Source: Saprospiraceae bacterium (GTDB lineage Bacteria; Bacteroidota; Bacteroidia; Chitinophagales; Saprospiraceae). From it: 57,989 bases of DNA. A program made the position numbers and the translations under genes. The notes under the pieces were generated by a model. That model was not told the DNA's origin. It saw only the letters and a program-made list of their open reading frames with translations, and did not search any database. The stretch is from the NCBI GenBank assembly GCA_016715405.1, contig JADKAE010000025.1:1-57989 (forward strand), read 5' to 3'. Below, in pieces: positions 37,392 to 46,186 of the stretch. Position 1 is the first letter of the stretch. Each line of letters opens with the position of its first letter.

Positions 37392-38724
37392 TGTTTTTGT
37401 GGGAGTTGTGCTTTGCTGTACAGGCAGTATGCTATGGGCGCAAAGCCAAAACGCAAGTATTATTCCGAAGAATAATTCCCCCCTGTCTCGTTTTGGCCTG
37501 GGCGATCCGCTCGACCAATACGTGTCGGGATTCGGGGGTATGGCCGGCTTGAGCGCGGCCATCAACGATCCCTACCAGCTCAACCTGCTCAACCCGGCCG
37601 CACTGCCCCACCTGCAGTCCACGTCGTTTGAGGTAGGCTTGTATGCCAAATACGCCAACCTGAAGAGCAATGAAAAAAGCGATGAGGTGTGGAGTGGCAA
37701 CCTGCAGTATATGGCACTGGGTTTTCCCCTCAAAAACCCCGTCAACAAATCGCTCGACCGCATACAGTCGAAATGGGACTTTGGCATGAGCATCGCGCTC
37801 TCTCCTTATACCCTGGTGGGCTACGACTTGCAAACCAAGCAATTCGATCCCGATTTTGGCACGGCTACTACCGCACTCAAAGGCAACGGCGGCACCTACA
37901 AACTGGCTTGGGGCAACGGCGTCAAGTACAAAGGTTTTTCGGCGGGCGTCAATGTGGCTTATCTCTTTGGCAAATTGACAAATAGCCGCAGGGTCAATTT
38001 CGACAGCCTGGCCTTTTCTTATAATTCGGAATTTCTCGACGAGACCAGCGTAAGCGGTTTCACCTGGCAATTGGGTACGCAATACGTGTACGATTTCAAA
38101 AAAACGGACAAAGCCGGCAAACGCGTGCCCTCGGGTAAACGCCTGATCGTGGGCGCCTACGGTGGGCCTGTTACCAGCTTTAATACGAATAGCAGCCGGT
38201 ATTACTACCGCTTCCTTTCCGAAGCTGTAAGGGATACTATATTGTATACTTCGGGAGTAAAAGAAAAAGGACAAATGCCGGCTTCTTTTACCGCAGGTTT
38301 TACTTACGAAGAAGTGAACAAACTACGCGTCGGCATAGAGTACAGCGCAACCCGCTGGAGCGAATATACCAACGAGGCCAAACCGGAAACGCTGTCGGAT
38401 AGCCGGCGTATCGCCGCAGGAATGCAGTACACGCCCAACGTATTTTCTTACAACCGCTATTGGCAGCGCGTGCATTACCGCGCCGGGCTTTTTCACGAAA
38501 CTGACGGCCGCAGCATCGCCAACGACCAGGTCACCAAATACGGATTTACTTTCGGCTTCGGATTCCCTATCATCATGCCGCGCCAGCAGATTTCTTTTAT
38601 CCAGACGGCTTTCGAGGTGGGTAAATTCGGTGTGCCCGATGTATTACAGGAAACTTACGTAAAACTATCAGTAGGTTTTACCCTAAACGATAATTCATGG
38701 TTTTTCAAACGCAAATTCAACTAG
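37372..38724 (+). CDS. Outer-membrane beta-barrel protein downstream of coaX
   Basis: 450 residues; the signal peptide (residues 1-23, up to SMLWAQ) precedes SPLSRFGLGDPLDQYVSGFGGMAGLSAAINDPYQLNLLNPA, a segment typical of FadL-like Bacteroidota outer-membrane proteins. Many alternating strands follow (WDFGMSIALSPYTLVGYDL, FSAGVNVAYLFGKL) and the chain ends in a final strand (YVKLSVGFTLNDNSWFFKRKFN), as barrel proteins do. It probably transports or binds a hydrophobic molecule; substrate unknown. It overlaps coaX by 20 bp and is followed two bases later by the TPR gene. Confidence 0.85.
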   Translation: MSIKWRSVFVGVVLCCTGSMLWAQSQNASIIPKNNSPLSRFGLGDPLDQYVSGFGGMAGLSAAINDPYQLNLLNPAALPHLQSTSFEVGLYAKYANLKSNEKSDEVWSGNLQYMALGFPLKNPVNKSLDRIQSKWDFGMSIALSPYTLVGYDLQTKQFDPDFGTATTALKGNGGTYKLAWGNGVKYKGFSAGVNVAYLFGKLTNSRRVNFDSLAFSYNSEFLDETSVSGFTWQLGTQYVYDFKKTDKAGKRVPSGKRLIVGAYGGPVTSFNTNSSRYYYRFLSEAVRDTILYTSGVKEKGQMPASFTAGFTYEEVNKLRVGIEYSATRWSEYTNEAKPETLSDSRRIAAGMQYTPNVFSYNRYWQRVHYRAGLFHETDGRSIANDQVTKYGFTFGFGFPIIMPRQQISFIQTAFEVGKFGVPDVLQETYVKLSVGFTLNDNSWFFKRKFN

Positions 38725-38726
38725 TT

Positions 38727-40127
38727 ATGAAAACAGCATTGCATCTGCTAATAACCGCAGGAGTTGTGGTGGTTTTTGCAGGCGCCCTGAACGCCCAATG
38801 CAAGACCTGGAATGACTCTCCAAAAAAAGAGGAAGCGCTCGACGCCCACTCGGTTTACCGCCCTTACGTGAAAGGTAAGCAGGCCGCCGATCTGGAAAAG
38901 ATGGACGACGCCACGTTTAATACAGCTTTTGAAAGCTGGAAAAAAGCTTACGACATCGCACCGGCTGCCGACGGCCAACGCGCTACCCACTACAGCGACG
39001 GCCGTCTGTTCTATCAGGCTATGATGAACAAAACTACCGACGCTGCCAAGAAAAAAGAATACGCCGATATTATGATGCGCTTGTACGACGAGCAAATACA
39101 ATGCTATCAGAATGAGGCATTCCTGCTGGGTCGCAAAGCCTACGACATGTTTTACATGCCTGCCTTCGGCTATTCTGCTCAAACGATGGAAACGTTCAAA
39201 AAGCGTAGACAAAGGCGGTAATAATTCGGAATACATCGTGTTCGACCCCATGGCACAGGTGATGGTGTATTTGTATAAAAATAAACAGCTAAGCAAAGAC
39301 GATTTTCGTACTTATCACGATAAGCTGGTCGAAATCGCCGATTACAACGTGAAAAACAACCAGCAGTACGGCCAATATTATGAAGCCGGCCGCTCGCGTA
39401 TGGAGGTGCATTTCGCAGAAGTGGAAAACGATATCTTCGATTGTGATTACTTCAAAAACAAACTGACACCGCTGTACGAGCAGAAAAAGACAGCCTCGAA
39501 ACAGTGAAGTATGTCTACGTCACGCTCCGCCAGCGCGGTTGCGATTCTACAGCGCAATATATGGTGGAGATACACAATACATACGAAAAATTAGCCAAGG
39601 TGTATAATGCCAAGTTGGAAGGTGAGTTGCGCGAGAAAAATCCAGGCTACGACGCTGCCCTGCTGCAAAAAGAAGGCAAATACTCCCAGGCTGTCGCCCG
39701 CTACAAAGAAGCTTTAGAAACGGATAATAATGAAGATAATAAAGCTCAATACTACTATAGTATGGCTTTTATCCAAACCTGGGAATTCGGCCAGTATCAA
39801 ACCGCCCGCGATAACGCCCGCAAGGCCGCCAGCCTGCGCCCCAACTGGGGCCGCCCCTACCTGCTTATCGGCGATATGTATGCCAAAACGAGCCGCAACT
39901 GCGGCGACGACTGGAATTCGCGCCTGGCTATTATCGCAGCTATCGACAAGTATGCCTACGCCCGCTCTATCGATAGCGACGTGGCCGGCGAAGCCAACGA
40001 ACGCATCGGCAACTACTCCGCCGCCCTGCCCGACCGACAGGAAGGTTTTATGCGCGGCGTGAGCGAAGGCGCCACCGCTACCGTAGGCTGCTGGATCGGA
40101 GAAACGGTGAAGGTTCGCTATAAATAG
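38727..40127 (+). CDS. Periplasmic TPR protein (two frameshifts)
   Basis: About 466 residues once two A-run slips are corrected: five A at 39198-39202 (one extra) and five A at 39484-39488 (one short). The N-terminus from the ATG at 38727 is a signal peptide (MKTALHLLITAGVVVVFAGALNAQ) followed by CKTWNDSPKKEEALDAHSVYRPYVKGK. The C-terminal third has TPR-like helix pairs (GDYAAALLQKEGKYSQAVARYKEALE-like; AQYYYSMAFIQTWEFGQYQTARDNARKAASLRPNWGRPYLLIGDMY). It forms an operon with coaX and the outer-membrane protein. Function is unknown; probably a scaffold in envelope assembly. Confidence 0.82.
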
Positions 40128-40160
40128 GAGGGTGAGAGTGTGGGAGAGTGAGAGAGAGGG
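40128..40160. repeat. Homopurine GAGGGTGAGAG tract
   Basis: GAGGGTGAGAGTGTGGGAGAG-type units directly follow the stop codon of the TPR gene, the same type as the tract at 9853-9930. Confidence 0.6.
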
Positions 40161-40177
40161 ATTTTAGGATACAACAA

Positions 40178-40210
40178 AAAGGGTCGTACTGCTAAGCGGT
40201 ACGACCCTTT
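40178..40210. terminator. Bidirectional terminator between TPR gene and M57 protease gene
   Basis: AAAGGGTCGTAC (40178-40189) pairs perfectly with GTACGACCCTTT (40199-40210) around a nine-base loop. The minus strand has a further T-run (complement of 40176-40180). Confidence 0.88.
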
Positions 40211-40234
40211 ATGTTATTAAAGCCAGAATTGATC

Positions 40235-41053
40235 CTAGTACAGGTAATTCAAAGCCGTTACGTCATTGTTGTTGAAATCGCGGTTTTGGCCGCCGCCGAT
40301 ACAAGCCAACATCCACGAATTGGGATCAGCAGTAGTTGGCGTGCCGGGAATGTGTACGGCGCCTACCGTGCTGGCGCCTTCATTGGCATAAGCACCGCCG
40401 CAGCTGTACGAGCGGTCCATGTAGTCCGTGTGGCGGAAGCCGATGCAGTGGCCCATTTCGTGTGCCAGAATGGTAGCAAGATAGCTCGTATTTGGATTGG
40501 AACCAATTGCGCCCGAGTTTACATTGATCGTACCATAGGGGTTACCGCTGCTCGTGGGAAATCCGGCAGAAGCCAGATAGTTGCCGCTGGCTTTTTTGTA
40601 TTACTATATTCCCGCCACTGGTAACACGTTGAAATCTGATAGTCAAATTTTCGGCATTATAGCGGGCGATTGCTTCATCCACCCCGGCAAGGTAGGAAGT
40701 AGGCAGCTTTTTTCCCCACTCGTTACCATCCTTACAGTGATAGTACGGGGAGCAGAAGTCACCGATACCAGGTTGTTAGTGCGGTACTGCTCCGTCTCGG
40801 CAATAATGAGGTTAGGAGAAGTAATATTGCTGCGCAAGTCTTCCTCGGTAAGGAAAATATCGCCTTCCACAATGTACCCGCCATCAGCCATAATGACATC
40901 CTGCGTGCTGAATCCCTGCTGAGCAATCAGGCTCAACACTTCCTGTGAAACTTGTTCCTGTGATTCAACTTTGTCCGACTTGGAGCAAGAGTAAAAGCTG
41001 AAGCTGACACCAAAGAGCGCCACGATGGTGGCCGACAAGTAGATTTTTTTCAT
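40235..41053 (-). CDS. M57-type (HEIGH) zinc metalloprotease lipoprotein (two frameshifts)
   Basis: About 271 residues after correction. From the ATG at 41053 a lipoprotein signal (MKKIYLSATIVALFGVSFSFYSC) leads into a helical prodomain (QEVLSLIAQQGFSTQDVIMADGGYIVEGDIFLTEEDL). The catalytic domain has the zinc-binding LAHEMGHCIGFRHTDYMDRSYSCGG, which matches the dual-action HEIGH (M57) signature HExxHxxGFRHTD. The C-terminus NSWMLACIGGGQNRDFNNNDVTALNYLY is also typical. The frame breaks fall in T-runs at 40592-40597 and 40708-40713. It is probably a surface or secreted protease with an autoinhibitory propeptide. Confidence 0.85.
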
Positions 41054-41296
41054 ACTAAAGGCGTGTTTAAACGTTAAACAATTGTATTATTTGCGCCGTA
41101 AATTATTAAGATTTGGGATTATTTTAATTTTAACAATATGTTTTTATGTTTTTATTTTTATTCAAAATATAATTTTACGTTTAAGCAATTAATCAAACAT
41201 TTTAAATTTTATATTTTGCTGAATGCCTTTTTTTATGGTATTTTTTTTTACTAATTTACAACACGGCTTATGCCTGGGAAGTTAATTTCTATTATC
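41054..41296. other. AT-rich divergent intergenic region
   Basis: About 240 very AT-rich bases with long T-runs separate the divergent M57 and S8 protease genes. It presumably holds both promoters, but I cannot single out a convincing -33/-7 pair. Confidence 0.5.
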
Positions 41297-43999
41297 ATGC
41301 CTAATCACAGCATATATTTACTTTTTGGAACAAAAAATATTGATTTCCAATACTTTACAAAACAAAATAAAATACTGCTGCATCTACTGGTTTGTGCAGT
41401 ATGGTGGATCAGCGGCATGGATTGTACGATTGCTCAGCCCCTTCATGCTTCCGCTACCCGCCTTTCGCCTGCCCTGCAAAGCCGCCTGCTTCAACCTGCA
41501 ACTGATCATATACAGATAAGTATCGTATCCGCCGACGCAACGACTTTATTAGTTGATATACAAACGACTCGCACCCTCCGCTCAGCTTGTCGGCGCCTAT
41601 ATGCCCGCCGGCGTAATGGTGGTAAGTTTGCCCGAAAATGAGTTTTTTGATAAAATTTCTTCCCACCCACTTATGCAATTTGCCGATCTGGCAAATACCC
41701 CCCCGCAAACCGAGGCGCTTCTGCGGGGGCACAACCTGCATCTGAATAAAGTTAACACCGTCCATAATACCTACCCGCTTATCGATGGCCACGGCATGGT
41801 GGTATCCGTCAAAGAAAATCGCTATGACAGCACAGATATTGACTTCCGGGGCCGTCATAGGCCGTCAAACCTGGGCTCCAATTTTGTAGAACAACACGCG
41901 ACCGCCATGGCCACTACTCTGGCAGGCGCCGGAAAGATATGGTAGGCCGACAAAGGCGCCGCCCCAGGCGCCACCATCACTTCTTCTTCTTTTGAGGTGC
42001 TGCTACCCGACCCCGATGAAACCTACGAATCGCTGCATGTGTCGGTACAAAACCACTCCTACGGCGCCGGCTTCGGCAATTATTACGATCCCGGCGCCTT
42101 TGCCTACGACTGGAGCGCCGTGCTAAATCCCTCGCTGCTGCACGTTTTTTCTGCCGGCAACCGCGGTTTTCAGGCCGATACGTCGGGCAACTATGCAGGC
42201 ATCGTGGGTTATGCCAACCTGACCGGCCAGTTTAAAATGGCCAAAAACGTGCTACTCGTGGGCGCACTCGATACTTTGGGCGCTATTTCCCCGCTGTCTT
42301 CCCGCGGCCCCGCCTACGACGGCCGGCTAAAACCCGAACTCGTTGCCCTGGGCCACGAGGGTAGCTCTAACGCCGCTGCGCTGGTGTCGGGCATCGCTCT
42401 GCTGGTGCAACAGGCTTACCGCGATACCCACCAGGGACAGTTGCCCGAATCGGCCCTCGTTAAAGCTATTTTGTGCAACAGCGCCGAAGACGCCGGCCCT
42501 CCCGGCATAGATTATATTACCGGATTCGGCAATGTCAACGCGCTGCAAGCCGTTCAAACCACCATGGAAAATCGCTGGTTCTCCGGCGAAATCAACGACC
42601 AGCAGCAACTGGCTTTCCCCATCGATATCCCGGCAAATGCTACAAACCTCAAAATCACCCTGGCCTGGGCCGACCCACCGGCAGCCGTCAACACCCCTTG
42701 GGCGCTCGTCAACGACCTCGACCTCAGCCTCCAACGCCTTCCGATGGCCTGACCTGGCAGCCCTGGACACTCAGCGCCTACCCCCACGCCGACTCCCTCG
42801 CCCTGCCCGCCCGCAGAACCCGCGATTCGCGCAATAATATCGAACAAATAACACTTGACAATCCCGCACCCGGCGAATACGATATTATCATTGCCGGCTT
42901 TGCCGTCGCTCAGGGCCCCCAGCGCTTTTTCGTGGCTTATCAATGGGATACCCTGGAGCACTTCGCCTGGGCTTACCCCAGCCGCGCGGATCGCCTCATC
43001 AGCGGATACAGGGCGCCCCTGCGCTGGGAAACCACGCTTTCCGATGCCCCAGCTACCCTGGCTTTTCGCCACCTTGCCGACACCGAATGGACTACGCTAA
43101 CCGACACCTTAGCCCCCAGCGAACAAGTCTGGTGGTGGACTCCCCCCTCCTCATTTGCCGGCCCGGCCATCTTGCGGCTTTCGGCAGGCAACCGGCACTT
43201 TTTGTCGGATACTATTGGCATCAGCCCCGTGCCCGTTATGCGCCTGGCCCTCAATTGTCCCGATTCGATCGCGCTTTCCTGGCCGCCCGTAGCCGGCGCC
43301 GAAGCTTACGCGCTTTATTACCTGGGCGATCAGTACATGACCCCGCTCACTACCCTCGCCGATACGCTCATCACCCTCGATAAAGCGTTGTACAACTACG
43401 AATACTACAGCGTAGCGCCCGTCTTATACCCCGGCATAGAAGGCCCCCGAAGCTTCTCCGTTGACGCGAGGGAGCAGGCAGGCGCCTGTTACGTGAACAA
43501 CTTCCTGGCCTACCTGCTCGACAGCCGCACGATTTTGCAGTTTGATCTGAGCACGACCTATGGGGTAAGCCACATCGCCTTTGAAAAAGTGGAAAATGGC
43601 GCCTACATCGAGTTATTCCGCGATTCGCCGGGCGCCTCCCTTACTTTTTCGCACACCGACGAACAGCCGCATCAAGGAATCAATACCTACCGCGCCCGGG
43701 TAGACTTACACAGCGGAACGCAGCTATACAGCGATCCCATCAACATTTATTACACCGCCGGGCAGCCGGCAGTGGTTTTCCCCAACCCGGCGTCTGCCTC
43801 CGAGTCTTTGCAGGTAATCTTCGGCCCCGACGAGATCAGCACCTTTGTTTTGTTTGATGCACAGGGCAGGCGATTGTTTACTTTTGTCCCCTCGGAGGAA
43901 TTACATACTTTGCATATCAACCCGCTAAGTCCGGGAGTCTACTTTTATGGCGTTTTAGCGCAAAAGCGCTGGCAGGGCGGGCAGATCGTTGTTTACTGA
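41297..43999 (+). CDS. T9SS-secreted subtilisin-like (S8) protease (frameshifts and an in-frame TAG)
   Basis: About 900 residues when joined. The N-terminus has an export signal (KILLHLLVCAVWWISGMDCTIAQ). The prodomain (AYMPAGVMVVSLPENEFF) precedes the S8 core: Asp in GHGMVVSVKENRYDSTDIDFRGR, His in NFVEQHATAMATTLAGAG (HAT rather than HGT), and Ser in GHEGSSNAAALVSGIALLVQ. Next are a P-domain-like region, beta-sandwich domains, and a Por-secretion domain (VVFPNPASASESLQV to SPGVYFYGVL). Frames change near 41562-41570 and 42728-42736. At 41943-41945 a TAG interrupts the core (GKIW*ADKGAAPGA) with the frame otherwise unchanged. Another possible start is 41270. Confidence 0.8.
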
Positions 44000-44020
44000 T
44001 GATTTCTAGACATTTTTTTC

Positions 44021-44118
44021 TAACCGCAGAGTTAAGGGAGTTTAACGCAGAGTTTCGCAGAGTTATTTAGCTACTCTGCGTAACTCTGCGTCAAACTCAT
44101 TTTCACTCTGCGGTAAAA
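44021..44118. repeat. CGCAGAG inverted-repeat element
   Basis: ACCGCAGAGT near 44022 pairs with ACTCTGCGGT near 44105-44114. Inside it, AACGCAGAGTT and CGCAGAGTTA pair with TAACTCTGCG. The imperfect long palindrome of about 98 bases is a non-coding MITE-like element. Similar GCAGAG repeats are widely found between genes in other bacteria. Confidence 0.75.
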
Positions 44119-44127
44119 TAAAAAACC

Positions 44128-44796
44128 ATGCACCGAACACTCGAAATCTGCTGCGCCTCCTACACCTCTGCCCTCGCCGCCCAATCCGGCGGCGCCGACC
44201 GCATAGACCTGTGTATGGGGCTTGAATTAGACGGCCTGACTCCCAGCGCCGGCGCCTTGCGAAAACCCAGAGAAGCCCTGCAAATCCCCATCTTCGTACT
44301 CATCAGGCCCCGGGCCGGCAACTTCTGCTATAGCGAACACGAAATGGAAGTGATGCTCGAAGACATCGCACAGGCCAAAATCATGGGCGCCGACGGCATC
44401 GTTTGCGGCGCCCTGCAAGCAGATGGACAACTACATTACGAGCAGACTGCCCGCCTGGTAGCTGCCTCCGCCCCGCTTCCTTTCACCTTCCACCGCGCCT
44501 TCGACGTATGCACCGCGCCGCTTGAAGCCATTGACCAACTGGCTGCATTAGGCGTAAGCCGAATACTTACCTCAGGCGGCGCCCCCAGTGCACCCGCGGG
44601 GGCCGAAGCGCTGAAGCAGTACATCGACTACGCCGGCAACCGCCTGCGCATCATGGCCGGCGGCGGCATTCGCCCCGACAACCTCGCCGGGCTAATGAAA
44701 ATAGCGCCCCTGCAGGAAGTACACTCCTCGGCCAGGCCGGCAGGCGGAATCGAAACTTCATCCGGGGTAGTCGAGCAACTCCGGCTATTGGTATAA
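44128..44796 (+). CDS. cutC: CutC family protein
   Basis: 222 residues forming a TIM-barrel. The N-terminus LEICCASYTSALAAQSGGADRIDLCMGLELDGLTPSAGAL is the CutC signature, followed by IPIFVLIRPRAGNFCYSEHEMEVMLEDI, KIMGADGIVCGALQADGQL, FTFHRAFDVCTAPLEAIDQL, and RILTSGGAPSAPAGAEALK. CutC is named for copper homeostasis, but its enzymatic role is disputed and may be in sugar or nucleotide metabolism. It follows the CGCAGAG repeat and ends 130 bp before the DUF4407 gene. Confidence 0.93.
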   Translation: MHRTLEICCASYTSALAAQSGGADRIDLCMGLELDGLTPSAGALRKPREALQIPIFVLIRPRAGNFCYSEHEMEVMLEDIAQAKIMGADGIVCGALQADGQLHYEQTARLVAASAPLPFTFHRAFDVCTAPLEAIDQLAALGVSRILTSGGAPSAPAGAEALKQYIDYAGNRLRIMAGGGIRPDNLAGLMKIAPLQEVHSSARPAGGIETSSGVVEQLRLLV

Positions 44797-44928
44797 AAAA
44801 CAATAATAATCAACCAGATTCAGCGTTATTGCATCAACGCCTAAGAGCACCTTGAACTGCTCAATGTTGCAGCATCCTTGCTTAGAAGCGCCCGACTAAA
44901 ACCACATTGTCTACCTCAATGCTAAGCA

Positions 44929-46053
44929 ATGAAATCGAGGCTCTACGATCTTTTCGTATGGTTGGCCGGTTCCGACAGGTCTATCCTGGAACGCTGCGGC
45001 CAATCAGAACACATCAAACACGGCGGTTATGGCGGATTAGTAATCGTGCCCGCTTTGCTGGGCTGGATCTCTATGACCTACGCTGTCTCCACCCTCACCG
45101 ATAGCAAATTCGCGTACATCTTCGCCGGCATTGTCTGGAGTTTTATCGTACTCGTCTTCGACCGCTTTATCGTATCCACATTTCGAAAATCGGAAAAAAT
45201 ACGCACCGACGTATTCTCCGCCGTTTTTATCGTGCGCTTGCTATTTTCGGTGGGGATAGGCATCCTCGTCTCGCACCCGCTGGTACTGCTGGTATTTAAC
45301 GACAGCCTCGTACAAGAACTCACCACCATGCAGATCGAAGGCGAAGAAGCCATCACCCAAAAATACGAACTCGACATGCAAAAAGTGCGGGGCAGAGACA
45401 GTCTGCTCAACGCCTCGCTCGACGCCAAAGCTGCCGAGCGCGCCTGCAAAGAAAAACTGCTGCTATATGAAATGAGCGGCAAAGACACCACCATGTTTTG
45501 CGGCACCACCTCCGGCATGAAACAATACGGTCCGCGCTCGCGCGAAATCAAAAGCGAGATCAGCCTGCTCAACGAAGAAATGGCCGCTCTGCGCGGCCAA
45601 AATGCCTCCAAACTCGACAGCAACGCCGCTGCCATCGCCAAAATCGAGCGCACCCGCGACGACAAGCTGGCGGATTTTAGAAATAACTTCAGCGACAACT
45701 ACCTCGCCCGCGAAATAGCCCTCGAACGCCTCGAAAGCCGCGATGTCGGCGGCCGCACCGTAGCCCTCACCAAGTGGTTTCTCATCCTCTTTTTCATCCT
45801 CGTCGACATTCTGCCCGTCACCTTCAAAGCCCTCACCAAAATCGGCGAATACGACCGCCATCTGCTACAAGAAGACAAGATGCCCATCACCATTACCAAC
45901 GCCTACGAGCGCCACAAGACCAACGAAACCCGCAAAGTCTACGTAGACGAACTGGCGGAATTGCGCCAGCAAAAGATCCGAAGCGATATTAAAGGCGTAA
46001 ACGGTACGCCGTTTAAGGATTTGTTGCGGAGGTTGGAGGAGTATTTGGGGTAG
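44929..46053 (+). CDS. DUF4407 membrane protein
   Basis: 374 residues with two N-terminal membrane segments (about 35-58, LVIVPALLGWISMTYAVSTL, and 63-83, FAYIFAGIVWSFIVLVFDRFIV), a third near 100-120 (FIVRLLFSVGIGILVSHPLVLLVF), a long soluble coiled-coil region (IEGEEAITQKYELDMQKVRG to KIERTRDDKLADF), and a last membrane segment near 285-305 (WFLILFFILVDILPVTFKAL). FDRFIVST and DILPVTFKAL are typical of DUF4407. The role is unknown. Its 3' end is convergent with the mega-helicase gene, 133 bp away. Confidence 0.9.
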   Translation: MKSRLYDLFVWLAGSDRSILERCGQSEHIKHGGYGGLVIVPALLGWISMTYAVSTLTDSKFAYIFAGIVWSFIVLVFDRFIVSTFRKSEKIRTDVFSAVFIVRLLFSVGIGILVSHPLVLLVFNDSLVQELTTMQIEGEEAITQKYELDMQKVRGRDSLLNASLDAKAAERACKEKLLLYEMSGKDTTMFCGTTSGMKQYGPRSREIKSEISLLNEEMAALRGQNASKLDSNAAAIAKIERTRDDKLADFRNNFSDNYLAREIALERLESRDVGGRTVALTKWFLILFFILVDILPVTFKALTKIGEYDRHLLQEDKMPITITNAYERHKTNETRKVYVDELAELRQQKIRSDIKGVNGTPFKDLLRRLEEYLG

Positions 46054-46186
46054 GGGGTTGGCGGTGGGGTGCATTAGATTGGCCTCTTGCCTTGTTGTGT
46101 AGCGGTGGCGGTTTATGGCCATCGCGGAGGGTGCTGCCCTTCCGCCCATACCCCGCAAAATCAGCAATACTTACATACCCCAAATT

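Noticed and set aside
38727..40127. Three separate small genes for the TPR protein
   Set aside because: The pieces join exactly at A-runs and together make one signal peptide plus TPR protein, so I treat them as one gene.
40211..40624. 137-residue plus-strand frame opposite the M57 protease
   Set aside because: The minus-strand frame carries the HExxHxxGFRHTD signature, so the plus-strand frame is a shadow.
44797..44928. tRNA or riboswitch between cutC and the DUF4407 gene
   Set aside because: No cloverleaf or recognisable aptamer motif could be drawn.
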